DNA from: Patescibacteria group bacterium
GTDB lineage: Bacteria; Patescibacteriota; Saccharimonadia; UBA4664
Direction: 5' to 3'
Length of the DNA stretch: 40,894 bases
Assembly (NCBI GenBank): GCA_028288925.1
Contig: JAQGHG010000019.1
Location: forward strand, 136,047 to 176,940
In this document: piece by piece, positions 10,276 through 19,639 of the stretch
Position numbering within the stretch: the first letter of the stretch is position 1
Layout of the letters: every line of letters starts with the position of its first letter
Program-made: the position numbers and the translations under genes
The notes under the pieces: model-generated
The model's input: the letters and a program-made list of their open reading frames with translations, nothing else
Databases searched by the model: none
Told to the model about the DNA's origin: nothing

Positions 10276-11466
10276 CTAAGCAGCATGCATAGTAGTGTAA
10301 TCCGGTAAATCCACGATGTGGACATATTGCGGCTCCACTCGCTTAGTAAGTTGGATATCATGCCAGCCGAATTCCTTCATAATCAAAGCTATGGCCCGTG
10401 GTAAAGAAACTTCAGAGTCTCCAAATTTCCGAGCCTTCTCTTCGTAAGCTGCATAGCTCTGAATCATAGTCTTATCCTTACCGATTGCACGTCTTTCCAA
10501 AAGAGCCAGCTTGGGGCCGCTCTTCTCACCGGCCAACTCAAGCCAATGCTTCTCGAAAAAAGCCATCAAACGCTCACTCTCGGCTTCCGACAAGTTTGAG
10601 TAAGCCCCGGCAGCAATAGCCGCTTCATCCCGGAAAGACAGCTCGTGAATCCAACGCTCCATATTATCTCGCGCGGCAGCATAGTCACGACGAGCATAGG
10701 CTTTTATGTCGTAGCCTGGCCCGCCCATATTGTGGCTATCGGCCACAAACTGCGCAAACCACTCCGGCGAAGAGGCAGCATACCCATATATATTATCCGC
10801 ATCATCCCCCACCGAGATCGTACCCTCAGAACTGAGATGCGCCCAGCCGAGTGGATGTACCTCGCCCACCCGCTCACAAACATCGGAAATATCCTTGAGC
10901 TCTTTCTTATCCCACAAACGCATATGTGGATCGAGACCGTGCTCGCGAATAGATTCCTCAAAAACCCCATTAAAACTATGAAAATAATACCCCTGCGTTA
11001 TGAAATTATCTTTAACGTAGCCAAAAATCTGTTCCTTGGACTCATCCGTTTCCGAATCCCCTAACCCTAGCTTTGTCACCACAGCATCGACCAAAAGCTC
11101 ACACTTCTTGTGCTCAAAAGCATCATAGGATGTATAGTCAAGGCTCACTATCACAGGCTGCAGCTGGGACAAGTATCCTTCCAGGGCAGCTTCATCGCCA
11201 CCACCCATCGCCACCATATACTCCACCGCACAACCCAGAACTCTCTCGCGGTCATCATCCGGAAACAACCGCAATGTCTCCGCGAACCACTCCGAATCAA
11301 ACACCCGCGACATTTGTACCTCGATGGGCTCCGCTTCCCGTTTCTCTACTTCCGTATCGATGACCGCACCAGCCTCAGCTCCCTCCGGTTCAGCTGGGCC
11401 CAGCTCCGCATATTGCGCCGCTTGGCCAAACCCTCCCTGTTTCTCCGACTGATCCTGCTCCGTCAT
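10276..11466 (-). CDS. hypothetical protein, possible ADP-ribosyltransferase-like fold
   Basis: YYFHSFNGVFEESIREHGLDPHMRLWDKKELKDI...NIYGYAASSPEWFAQF resembles the H-x-T/S...I..hGL...sPe.a..fa pattern of ART-type folds; SD AAGGAGG. Fold call is inference. Confidence 0.4.
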   Translation of the reverse strand: MTEQDQSEKQGGFGQAAQYAELGPAEPEGAEAGAVIDTEVEKREAEPIEVQMSRVFDSEWFAETLRLFPDDDRERVLGCAVEYMVAMGGGDEAALEGYLSQLQPVIVSLDYTSYDAFEHKKCELLVDAVVTKLGLGDSETDESKEQIFGYVKDNFITQGYYFHSFNGVFEESIREHGLDPHMRLWDKKELKDISDVCERVGEVHPLGWAHLSSEGTISVGDDADNIYGYAASSPEWFAQFVADSHNMGGPGYDIKAYARRDYAAARDNMERWIHELSFRDEAAIAAGAYSNLSEAESERLMAFFEKHWLELAGEKSGPKLALLERRAIGKDKTMIQSYAAYEEKARKFGDSEVSLPRAIALIMKEFGWHDIQLTKRVEPQYVHIVDLPDYTTMHAA

Positions 11467-11475
11467 CTCGCCTCC

Positions 11476-11973
11476 TTAGCGGTAATTCTGGAAGTCCAGC
11501 GGAAAATCAAACTCGGCCGCCTTCAGCGCGGACATCACACCCTGCAAATCATCCTTACTGGTTGAGCTCACCCGCACACTGTCGCCCTGAATCTGCGCCT
11601 TAGCTTTAGGATACTGATCGCGAATCATCTTCGTGATCTGCTTAGCCTTATCCTGGTCCAAGCCCTTCTTAAACGGTACCGACCAGCGCATCTCTTTGCC
11701 GCCCTGTACCGGATCCGCGCTCACATCGAGCACCTTCAACGAAATATTCCGCTTAATCAGCTTGCTCTGGAACATATCCATCACCGCATCGAGCTGGTTC
11801 TTGGTCTCGCCCTCGATCTGCACGCCGGCCTTAGCATCCGTAAACTCAATCTTCGCCGCCGTACCCTTAAAATCATACCGCTGCCCAAGCTCCCGCTGCG
11901 CCTGGTCGACCGCGTTGGTCATCTCGCTTACGTCATAATCGCTTACTACATCAAATGAAAAATCTTTAGCCAC
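11476..11973 (-). CDS. yajQ: YajQ family nucleotide-binding protein (GTG start)
   Basis: AKDFSFDVVSDYDVSEMTNAVDQAQRELGQRYDFKGTAAKIEF. Confidence 0.95.
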   Translation of the reverse strand: MAKDFSFDVVSDYDVSEMTNAVDQAQRELGQRYDFKGTAAKIEFTDAKAGVQIEGETKNQLDAVMDMFQSKLIKRNISLKVLDVSADPVQGGKEMRWSVPFKKGLDQDKAKQITKMIRDQYPKAKAQIQGDSVRVSSTSKDDLQGVMSALKAAEFDFPLDFQNYR

Positions 11974-11999
11974 ACCTGTCTCCTCTTGTCGGCCTTAGT

Positions 12000-12977
12000 T
12001 TACGGTATCACCGTATCCTTTGCAAAAGCCTGATTCCGCCGGATTTCGCCCTCTTTGCCCAAAGGGCTCAATTTCTTTCCCACCACAACCTTATTGGTAA
12101 TCGTCACGCTCGTCGCGCCGGCATTGCCCGTCGTGATGCTCACATCGTTTTTGCCGGTAAAGAGCTGGCTCTTACCGGCCACATACGTCCCGTTCCAGGC
12201 TGGCTGGCCATCCACCGTCACCACCACCGATGTGGTCTCCTTGACACTCACCGCCACCGCGATACCGTCAAACAAAGCCGCCGGCACCCCTACCTCGGCC
12301 GCATCCATCTTGGGCAATTTTGCCAGCACATTCCGCGTCACCGTCGTGCTTTTACCCAGCTTGCTCTTACTCGTCACGCGAATAGCATTTACCCCGTCTT
12401 GCAGAGCTACTTTCTCGCTAAAGTTGCCATCGGTGTCGGTCAGCACCGGTGAATCATTCACATTCACATCCGATCCCGGCGTGGTACGGCCACTCACGTC
12501 GATTACGCCCCCCGTAATCACCAGATCGCTCACCGGATTCGTCACCGCCAAGCTAGGCGCCGCCGCCAGCGACGAAAACTGCCACAGCAAGTACCACAGC
12601 ACCCCCAGCATCACCACTACACCGGCCAACACCGCCAACATGGGCCCCGTAAACACCAGCCGTTTCGGCCGCACCAACCGGGGCGCCTTGGTCTCCCCGA
12701 CGGCTAGGCCGCCCCGCTCCTCCACGTACTCGGCCGCTACCTTGTTGCCATCAAGCCCCAGGTGGTTCGCATAATGCTGCACAAACCCGCGCGAGTAAAT
12801 ATCATTGGGTAAGATTTCATAATTCCCCGACTCTAACGCGGTCAAAAACTTCCCGCGAATCTTGGTATCCACTTCTACCTGCGCCAAACTCAGCCGCAAC
12901 GCTTGCCGCCGGGTCTTGAGCATGGGACCAACGACGGCTGATTTTGGCTTGGATTGAGAAGGCTGTTCTTCGGGCAT
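12000..12977 (-). CDS. RodZ-like membrane protein (HTH_25 + TM + periplasmic domain)
   Basis: MLKTRRQALRLSLAQVEVDTKIRGKFLTALESGNYEILPNDIYSRGFVQHYANHLGLD; TM LAVLAGVVVMLGVLWYLLW. Confidence 0.8.
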   Translation of the reverse strand: MPEEQPSQSKPKSAVVGPMLKTRRQALRLSLAQVEVDTKIRGKFLTALESGNYEILPNDIYSRGFVQHYANHLGLDGNKVAAEYVEERGGLAVGETKAPRLVRPKRLVFTGPMLAVLAGVVVMLGVLWYLLWQFSSLAAAPSLAVTNPVSDLVITGGVIDVSGRTTPGSDVNVNDSPVLTDTDGNFSEKVALQDGVNAIRVTSKSKLGKSTTVTRNVLAKLPKMDAAEVGVPAALFDGIAVAVSVKETTSVVVTVDGQPAWNGTYVAGKSQLFTGKNDVSITTGNAGATSVTITNKVVVGKKLSPLGKEGEIRRNQAFAKDTVIP

Positions 12978-13011
12978 AAAAGTATTCTACCAGGTAAGAC
13001 CGGGGTAGCGC

Positions 13012-15228
13012 CTACTCGTCGTAAGGCTCGGCCGGCCGCATGGTCTCCGCGCCGGCGCCCTCGGCCGCGTGAATCTGGCTCAGATCCGAAATCAGCACAT
13101 CGCGCGGCCGGGCGCCGTCGGCCGGCCCAATAATTCCGCGCTCCTCCAGCAGATCCAATAGCCGCGCCGCCCGCGCGTAGCCGATCCGCAGCCGCCGCTG
13201 CAACATGCTCGCCGACGCCTTGCCGGCCCGGAACACCGCCTCGGCCGCCTCATCAAACATATCATCATCCGGCTGGCCCAAGTCGCCACCGCCTCCGCCG
13301 CCCTTACCGATCGACACCTTTTGCGCCAATACTTCGTCGTTGTACTGTGGCGCCCGCGCCTCACGCAGATAATCCGTGATCGCCTTGGTTTCCTTCTCGC
13401 TCACATACACACCCTGGATACGCCGCGGCTTGATGAAATCGGGGCTCGAAAACAGCATGTCGCCCTTACCTAGCAGCTTCTCGGCGCCCATCTGGTCCAG
13501 AATCGTCCGCGAGTCAATCTGGCTCGCTACGCTAAACGCCAGCCGCGCCGGAATATTCGCCTTAATAATACCCGTGATCACGTCCACGCTCGGCCGCTGC
13601 GTCGCCAGTACCAGGTGGATACCCACGGCCCGCGCCATCTGCGCCAAGCGCACGATTAAGGTCTCCACATCCGCCGCCGCCAGCACCATCAGGTCCGCCA
13701 GTTCATCAATCACGATCACGATGTACGGCATCGCTTCACCCTTATGCGCCGTGTTGTACTCTACGATGTTGCGATTGCCGACCTCAGCCAGCAGCTTGTA
13801 CCGCCGCTCCATCTCAGCCACGCCCCATTTGAGCGCCGAGATACACTTCTCCGGCTCCACGATCACCGGCGTCAGCAGGTGTGGGATATCGTTATACAAG
13901 CCCAACTCCACGCGCTTCGGGTCTACCAAAATCAGCTTCATATCGGCCGGCGAATTACGGTACAGCAAGCTCGTCAGCAGTGTGTTAATCATCACCGATT
14001 TACCCGAGCCGGTCGCGCCCGCGATCAGCATGTGCGGCATCTTGGCCAAATCCGCGCTCATCGGTATGCCCGACACATCGCGCCCCAGCACAAATGTCAG
14101 GGGCTCTTTTTGGGCCTTGATCTCCGGCGCGCTCAGCACATCACGCAGCCGCACCGTGGCAATCGCCTTGTTCGGAATCTCCACGCCCACGGCGCTCTTG
14201 CCGGGAATCGGCGCCTCAATCCGGATCGGGTGCGCCGCCAAGCTCAATGCCAAGTTCGTATCCAATCCGGTAATCTTATTGAGCTTCACCCCGGCCGGCG
14301 GCGTAAACGTATACTGTGTGACCGTCGGTCCCACATTTACCTCGCCCATCTTCACATTAATGCCAAAGCTTTCCATCGTACTCTGGATAGTGTGCGCGTT
14401 AGCCTTCACGTCTCCGGCGTCAGCCTTGGTGCTAGTGACCTCCAAGAGATCGAGGTTGGGCGGAGTCCATTCTTCCTCGGAGTTGGCCGTCAGCGCCTCC
14501 TGTGGCACGTCAGGCGCGGGCACGGCGGGCTTCTTAATGCCACCACCACCCAAGTTCAGTTCGCCCCGCATCGGCAGCGACGTCACCGGGGCTCCGGAAT
14601 TATCGTTAACCGTCAGTTGTGCTAGCTCGGGCTTCACTTCAGCCTCGCCTTCTTCCTTGGGCTTGCCCTCACGGGTAAAGCCGGCCAGGATCGTGCTAAA
14701 TAACGCCTTCAAATTCGTATTGGTAGCCAAAATTAAGAAAATTGCTAGCAGCGCCAACAACACTATGCTCGAAGCCACTACGTTCAAAACATTGAGCATT
14801 GAGCTCGTGACGCCATAGCCCAAATACCCGCCGCCATTCCCAGCCGCTGCCCGTTCGGCCGCCAGTCCCGCCGGGATGCCTACATGAAACAATGCCGCCA
14901 AGCTCGTCAAAAAACCCAAAAACCCAAAGTAATTCAGCCCCCGCACCGTGTACCGGTCGGGCTGAAACAGCATCCAGGCCAAAGCCCCAAACACCACCGG
15001 CAGCAAATAAGCCGAATACCCCATAAACACCCTCAGGCCATGGAACATTCCCGTCACCAGTGTGCCGCCAAAATTGAAGCAGGCAAACGTCAGTAACAGC
15101 GCCATCGCCCCCAAAAACACCGCCGAGATCTCGCGCTGCGCCTCGGGCGAGAGCCGTGGCCCCGCCGCTTTAGTCCGGCGCCGGGCCGGCTTACGAGTAG
15201 TCTTCTTGGAGGGTTTCTTGGTAGCCAT
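13012..15228 (-). CDS. ftsK: DNA translocase FtsK/SpoIIIE
   Basis: AKMPHMLIAGATGSGKSVMINTLLTSLLYRNSP...LILVDPKRVELGLYNDIPHLLTPV; C-terminal gamma winged-helix. Confidence 0.97.
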   Translation of the reverse strand: MATKKPSKKTTRKPARRRTKAAGPRLSPEAQREISAVFLGAMALLLTFACFNFGGTLVTGMFHGLRVFMGYSAYLLPVVFGALAWMLFQPDRYTVRGLNYFGFLGFLTSLAALFHVGIPAGLAAERAAAGNGGGYLGYGVTSSMLNVLNVVASSIVLLALLAIFLILATNTNLKALFSTILAGFTREGKPKEEGEAEVKPELAQLTVNDNSGAPVTSLPMRGELNLGGGGIKKPAVPAPDVPQEALTANSEEEWTPPNLDLLEVTSTKADAGDVKANAHTIQSTMESFGINVKMGEVNVGPTVTQYTFTPPAGVKLNKITGLDTNLALSLAAHPIRIEAPIPGKSAVGVEIPNKAIATVRLRDVLSAPEIKAQKEPLTFVLGRDVSGIPMSADLAKMPHMLIAGATGSGKSVMINTLLTSLLYRNSPADMKLILVDPKRVELGLYNDIPHLLTPVIVEPEKCISALKWGVAEMERRYKLLAEVGNRNIVEYNTAHKGEAMPYIVIVIDELADLMVLAAADVETLIVRLAQMARAVGIHLVLATQRPSVDVITGIIKANIPARLAFSVASQIDSRTILDQMGAEKLLGKGDMLFSSPDFIKPRRIQGVYVSEKETKAITDYLREARAPQYNDEVLAQKVSIGKGGGGGGDLGQPDDDMFDEAAEAVFRAGKASASMLQRRLRIGYARAARLLDLLEERGIIGPADGARPRDVLISDLSQIHAAEGAGAETMRPAEPYDE

Positions 15229-15262
15229 ACGTCCGCATTATATCAGACCATAAGGAGAATCA

Positions 15263-16096
15263 TCACTTACGCTCAAACATAAGGATCTCAAACTCCCCCC
15301 GCACCCGTATCCGGCCGACCTCACCCAGGCGCTGTTTCTGTTCCGGCGTCAAAAACCAAGCGTTCGGCGTCATTTCTACCAAATCCAATACCGCCGGACC
15401 GGCCAGCTCTAGGGGCGCCGTCAGGACCTCGTGCTGCGCGAGCTTAAACTCACCCGCCAAGCCTTCTTCCACCAGCCGACGCTTATCCTCTTGGATCACC
15501 AGCAACGGCTGAATCTCCCGCAACTCCGCTAAGTGCCGTGTGGTCGGTATCACCACCACTAGCCTCCCATCACGCCGTAATATACGCGCAAACTCCGGTC
15601 CGTTTCTCGGTGCGAATACATCCAGCACCACATCCGCCGAACCATTCGCCAGCGGCAAGGAGCGGTTGGTATCTGCCACCGCAAAATGCACGCGAGGATA
15701 CTGCTTGGCTCCCAGCCGCACACCCTCCTTGGCAATATCCGTCGCGAAAGCCGCCACGCCGGGTACGTGCTCGCGAATTCCACCAATGTAATAACCTTCT
15801 CCGCAGCCGATCTCTGCTACCACTCTGGGCTTCAGCCCGGCAACCAAACTCACCAACCGCTGCCGCAACGGCTCATAGTAGCCGCCCGCGAAAAACCGCC
15901 TCCGCGCGGCCAGCATCTCCGGCGTATCACCCTTGTGCCCCGACCGCTGCCGCCCGGTCAGCAGATTCACGTAACCCTCGCGCGCCACATCAAATGTATG
16001 CCCGTTCACGCACACCAGCGAACCGCCCGCACTCTCTAGCGCTTCATTGCAGTTTGGACAAATCCAATTCCCTATCATTGCACTCATATTCATCAT
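15263..16096 (-). CDS. 23S rRNA (guanine) methyltransferase, RlmA-like
   Basis: WICPNCNEALESAGGSLVCVNGHTFDVAREGYVNLL zinc ribbon + SAM MTase VVAEIGCGEGYYIGG; start placed at one of the clustered ATGs 16078-16096. Confidence 0.85.
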   Translation of the reverse strand: MMNMSAMIGNWICPNCNEALESAGGSLVCVNGHTFDVAREGYVNLLTGRQRSGHKGDTPEMLAARRRFFAGGYYEPLRQRLVSLVAGLKPRVVAEIGCGEGYYIGGIREHVPGVAAFATDIAKEGVRLGAKQYPRVHFAVADTNRSLPLANGSADVVLDVFAPRNGPEFARILRRDGRLVVVIPTTRHLAELREIQPLLVIQEDKRRLVEEGLAGEFKLAQHEVLTAPLELAGPAVLDLVEMTPNAWFLTPEQKQRLGEVGRIRVRGEFEILMFERK

Positions 16097-16103
16097 TCCC
16101 ACA

Positions 16104-16613
16104 TTATCTGGGCACCGACTGCAACCAACCGGGCGCATTCGCCTGCCAATACAAGCTAGAGTAAGGATACCGCTTCACATCCGCGATGAGAACTTTGGGA
16201 TTCTGATGAATATACTGCTCCGCTTGATACAACTGCTCATCATCCCGCATTCTCACAGCCTTATACGAATCCTGGAATAAACTGCCGATTCGATCATACC
16301 GATGGTTAAAGTACCGCACATAGCTCGTACTCAAACAACGCATAAGACTCTCGATCCCTCGTTCACTCATCTGACGCACCAACAAATGAAAATGGTTTGG
16401 CATCAGACAGTACGCGGCCAGCTCAATCTGGTCCGAAAGATCCTTGTGAGGCCTCGCCCACGGTTCAGCCGGCAGCAAATATTGCTTGAGATAGCCCATA
16501 AACGCCCGATAGTCTCTATCATCCATAAACACCCGCCGCTTCTCCACCCCTCGGTTATAGAGGTGATAATAGTCACCCGCTACATACTGTTTGATGCTAT
16601 TTCTACTCGGCAT
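16104..16613 (-). mobile_element. REP-associated tyrosine transposase (RAYT, Y1_Tnp / HUH)
   Basis: YYHLYNRGVEKRRVF...YCLMPNHFHLLVRQMSERGIESLMRCLSTSYVRYFNHRYDRIGSLFQ; HxH motif plus downstream Tyr intact. Confidence 0.9.
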
Positions 16614-16619
16614 GCTTTG

Positions 16620-16648
16620 AATATACCGAACAAGGAACGAACATGCAA
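16620..16648 (-). promoter_or_regulatory. predicted RAYT promoter TTGCAT-17nt-TATATT, 6 nt before ATG
   Basis: Read by eye on minus strand. Confidence 0.55.
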
Positions 16649-16673
16649 TTCGAAAAGGGCGGATCTTCGTCCA

Positions 16674-16734
16674 AGGAGCCTCCTCTCCGAAGGAGGCTCC
16701 TGAGCCAGGGAGGCTCCCGGCTCGGGGAGCCTCC
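16674..16734. repeat. REP/BIME-like pair of hairpins with four mutually complementary arms
   Basis: AGGAGCCTCCT-CTCCGA-AGGAGGCTCCT (16674-16701, 11-bp stem) and GGAGGCTCCC-GGCTCG-GGGAGCCTCC (16709-16734, 10-bp stem), between RNase J stop and RAYT. Confidence 0.75.
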
Positions 16735-16739
16735 TCAGC

Positions 16740-18881
16740 CTAAACCTCGTTAATCACCGGCAAAATCATCGGGTTGCGCTTAGTCTTGGCATACAGCATA
16801 TCGCCCACCTCGTCGCGCAGCCGGAGCTTAAACTTCGCCCAGTCCGCCGGCTCCTTCACGTTGCGCTTCTCAAACACCTTGCGCACCTCGGCGCGCGCCT
16901 TGTTGATCAGCTCCTCGTTCTCTTTCATGTAAATGAAACCGCGCGAGATGATGTCCGGACTCGAGATCAGCTTGCCCGTCTTGCGGCTTACCGTAGCGAT
17001 AATCATAAACACACCATCGCCGCTCATAGCCAGCCGGTCGCGTAGCACGATACCTTCGACGTCACCTACTCCGGCACCGTCAATCATAATCATGCCGGCC
17101 GGGACGCGAGCGCCCTTCACGGCTTTGCTCGGCGTCAGCTCCAACACGTCGCCGTTATCCATCACAAAGACGTTCGCCGGCACGATCCCGCCGTGCTTCA
17201 CCGCCAGCTCAGCGTGCCGCACCAAGTGGTGAAACTCGCCGTGGATCGGCATGAAGTACTTCGGCCGTACCATCGCCAGCATGTCGATGATATCCTCACG
17301 CGCCGCGTGACCCGACACGTGCAAGATGCCGTGATCGTCGATATCGCGCGTAATGTGCTGGTACACCCGGGCGCCTTCGCGCATCAAGTTGTCGACCGAG
17401 CGCACGATCGCTACCTCGTTACCCGGGATCGGGCTAGCGCTAAACACCACCGTATCGCCGGGTTTAATCTTCACATTCTGGTGATCGCCCGTCGCCATCC
17501 GCGACAGTGCCGAGTTCTCTTCGCCCTGCGAGCCGGTACACAGGATTACCACTTGGCCGTCAGGCAGGTTAATGATCTCCTGCACGCGGATAATCATCCC
17601 GGCGGGCACCTTGAGGTAGCCCATCTTCACGGCAATTTCCACGTTGGCCAGCATCGAGCGGCCCACGAAGGCTAGCTTGCGGCCGGCCCGCTGCGCCGCA
17701 TCCACGATCAACTGCATACGGTTGATCTGGGTCGAGAAGCTCGAGATAATCACCCGGCCCTCAGCCCGGGTAAACAGCTTGTCGAAGTTTGGCGAGATTT
17801 CCTTCTCGCTAGGAGTACGGCCGGGGCGCTCACAGTTGGTCGAGTCGCTCATCAGGAGCATCACGCCCTCGTCGCCGATTGCGCGCAGCCGGTCCACGTC
17901 CATGCGCTTGCCGTCCACCGGATCGGGGTCCAGCCGCCAGTCGCCCGTGTGCACCACGGTGCCGGCGGGCGTGCGGATTACCACCGCCGTGGCGTCGGGA
18001 ATCGAGTGCGTCACCCGCACTAGCTCGATGTTAAACGCGCCAACCTGCACGCGCTCGTGGTTATCAGGGTTAATTACCCGGTACTGCGGCTGCGTCTGCA
18101 GTTTGTACTCAATCAGCTTGTGCTCGATTCGAGCCAGGGTAAAGCGCGCGCCATACAACGGAGCTGGGAACCGCGGCAAGATGAACGGCACGCCACCGAT
18201 GTGGTCCTCGTGACCATGCGTAATGATGTGACCACGCACCTTGTGCTTGTTCTTGAGCAGCCAGCTCGTGTCTGGAATAATGTAATCGATACCCGGCTGC
18301 TCGGCGGTCGGGAATTTAAAGCCCATATCCACTACGATAATATCGTTACCGAACTCAAAAGCCGTCATGTTCTTGCCGACTTCACCCAAGCCGCCCAGCG
18401 GGATTACCCGCAGCTTCGGCTCGCGCGACGTCTGATTGGCCGCCCCGCGGTCCTGGTTTTGAGCCGCCTGCTGCGCCGCCTTGCGGCTTTGCTGCGCGCC
18501 GGACAAACCGTTAAAGCTGCTCTTGTTTACGGGCATGGCGTCCAGTGCCGGCACCAAGTCGGTGTGGCTGGGCATCTGCTGCTGCATCCGGCGCCGTCCC
18601 CGGCTGGCCGCACCACCACCGCCACCACCGCCACTCCGCTGCTGTTGTTGTTGCTGCGGCTTGGGCTGGGCCATTCGCGGTCCCGGTACGCCCTGTGAGG
18701 CCGCGCGGTTGGGGTCATTCGTGCCCGCGCCAGGCTTACGGAAACGCGTGGTATCCCCGGCCGGCCGGCGCGGCGGCCGGTTGCCGCCCTGCTGGTTTTG
18801 ATTCTGATTTTGAGCCCGGTTGGGCTGGTCTCCGGCCGGATTTTGCGCAGCCTGATCGTTATTTGGTTTGGTAGGTTCCAA
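16740..18881 (-). CDS. rnj: ribonuclease J with long low-complexity N-terminal extension
   Basis: LRVIPLGGLGEVGKNMTAFEFGNDIIVVDMGFKFP...HGHEDHIGGVPFI; TTG start; first ~150 aa rich in N/Q/G/P/R. Confidence 0.93.
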   Translation of the reverse strand: MEPTKPNNDQAAQNPAGDQPNRAQNQNQNQQGGNRPPRRPAGDTTRFRKPGAGTNDPNRAASQGVPGPRMAQPKPQQQQQQRSGGGGGGGAASRGRRRMQQQMPSHTDLVPALDAMPVNKSSFNGLSGAQQSRKAAQQAAQNQDRGAANQTSREPKLRVIPLGGLGEVGKNMTAFEFGNDIIVVDMGFKFPTAEQPGIDYIIPDTSWLLKNKHKVRGHIITHGHEDHIGGVPFILPRFPAPLYGARFTLARIEHKLIEYKLQTQPQYRVINPDNHERVQVGAFNIELVRVTHSIPDATAVVIRTPAGTVVHTGDWRLDPDPVDGKRMDVDRLRAIGDEGVMLLMSDSTNCERPGRTPSEKEISPNFDKLFTRAEGRVIISSFSTQINRMQLIVDAAQRAGRKLAFVGRSMLANVEIAVKMGYLKVPAGMIIRVQEIINLPDGQVVILCTGSQGEENSALSRMATGDHQNVKIKPGDTVVFSASPIPGNEVAIVRSVDNLMREGARVYQHITRDIDDHGILHVSGHAAREDIIDMLAMVRPKYFMPIHGEFHHLVRHAELAVKHGGIVPANVFVMDNGDVLELTPSKAVKGARVPAGMIMIDGAGVGDVEGIVLRDRLAMSGDGVFMIIATVSRKTGKLISSPDIISRGFIYMKENEELINKARAEVRKVFEKRNVKEPADWAKFKLRLRDEVGDMLYAKTKRNPMILPVINEV

Positions 18882-18997
18882 GTAAATGGTCCTTTCTTCT
18901 CGGCCACATTTAAGCAGCCATATATTTGATAATCAACAAAATAGTTGTAGAGCTTTAAGGCTCACATACCCGGCCACTACGGCCAAATATCTAAGTC

Positions 18998-19576
18998 CTA
19001 ATCAATTTTCTTCAGTATCGCCGGGATCAAACTAAAATCCTCCAGCAATGTATCGCGCATCCCCCCGTTATACAACGCCGCCGCCGGGTGGAACAATGGC
19101 AAGTATACCTGCCCGCCCTTCCGCACCGGCTTGCCGTGGGCTTGGCTAATCTTGAGTTCCGGCAGAAACACGCTCATCGAATGCCGGCCCAAAAACGCCA
19201 CCAGCTTCGGCCGGATCACCTCCACCTGCTGTTTCAGATATGGGATGAACTCGGCGATCTCCTCCGGCGTGGGGTCCCGGTTTTCCGGCGGCCGGTATTT
19301 CACGATATTGGTGATGTAAATATCCTTGCGCTCCAGGCCAATGCTCGCCAGCATCTCGTTCAGAAACTTCCCAGCGGCGCCCACGAATGGTTCACCCTTC
19401 AGGTCTTCGTTCTTGCCCGGCGCCTCGCCCACGAACACGATCTCCGCGTCCGGCGAGCCTACCCCAAACACCAGTTGAGTCGCCGTCGCCTTCAGATGGG
19501 GCGTTACCCCATTCGCCTCGATCGCTCGCGCGATCTCGGCCAAAGCCACGGACTTCCCGGTTGTTGATTGGTGTTC
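18998..19576 (-). CDS. uracil-DNA glycosylase, family 4
   Basis: AEIVFVGEAPGKNEDLKGEPFVGAAGKFLNEMLASIGLERKDIYITNIVKYRPPENRDPTPEE. Confidence 0.93.
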   Translation of the reverse strand, partial: EHQSTTGKSVALAEIARAIEANGVTPHLKATATQLVFGVGSPDAEIVFVGEAPGKNEDLKGEPFVGAAGKFLNEMLASIGLERKDIYITNIVKYRPPENRDPTPEEIAEFIPYLKQQVEVIRPKLVAFLGRHSMSVFLPELKISQAHGKPVRKGGQVYLPLFHPAAALYNGGMRDTLLEDFSLIPAILKKID

Positions 19577-19639
19577 CATATGCCTTGCCGTGACCCTTCG
19601 GACGCTCAAAAAGATTCAAGCGCCCTCGTGTCAAAGCAA

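Noticed and set aside
13376-14818. 480-aa + strand ORF opposite ftsK
   Set aside because: Antisense shadow ORF; the minus frame is unambiguous FtsK and no domain is recognisable on the + frame.
16700-16740. Simple rho-independent terminator for RNase J
   Set aside because: No U-run follows either hairpin, and the four-arm symmetry fits a REP-like element better.
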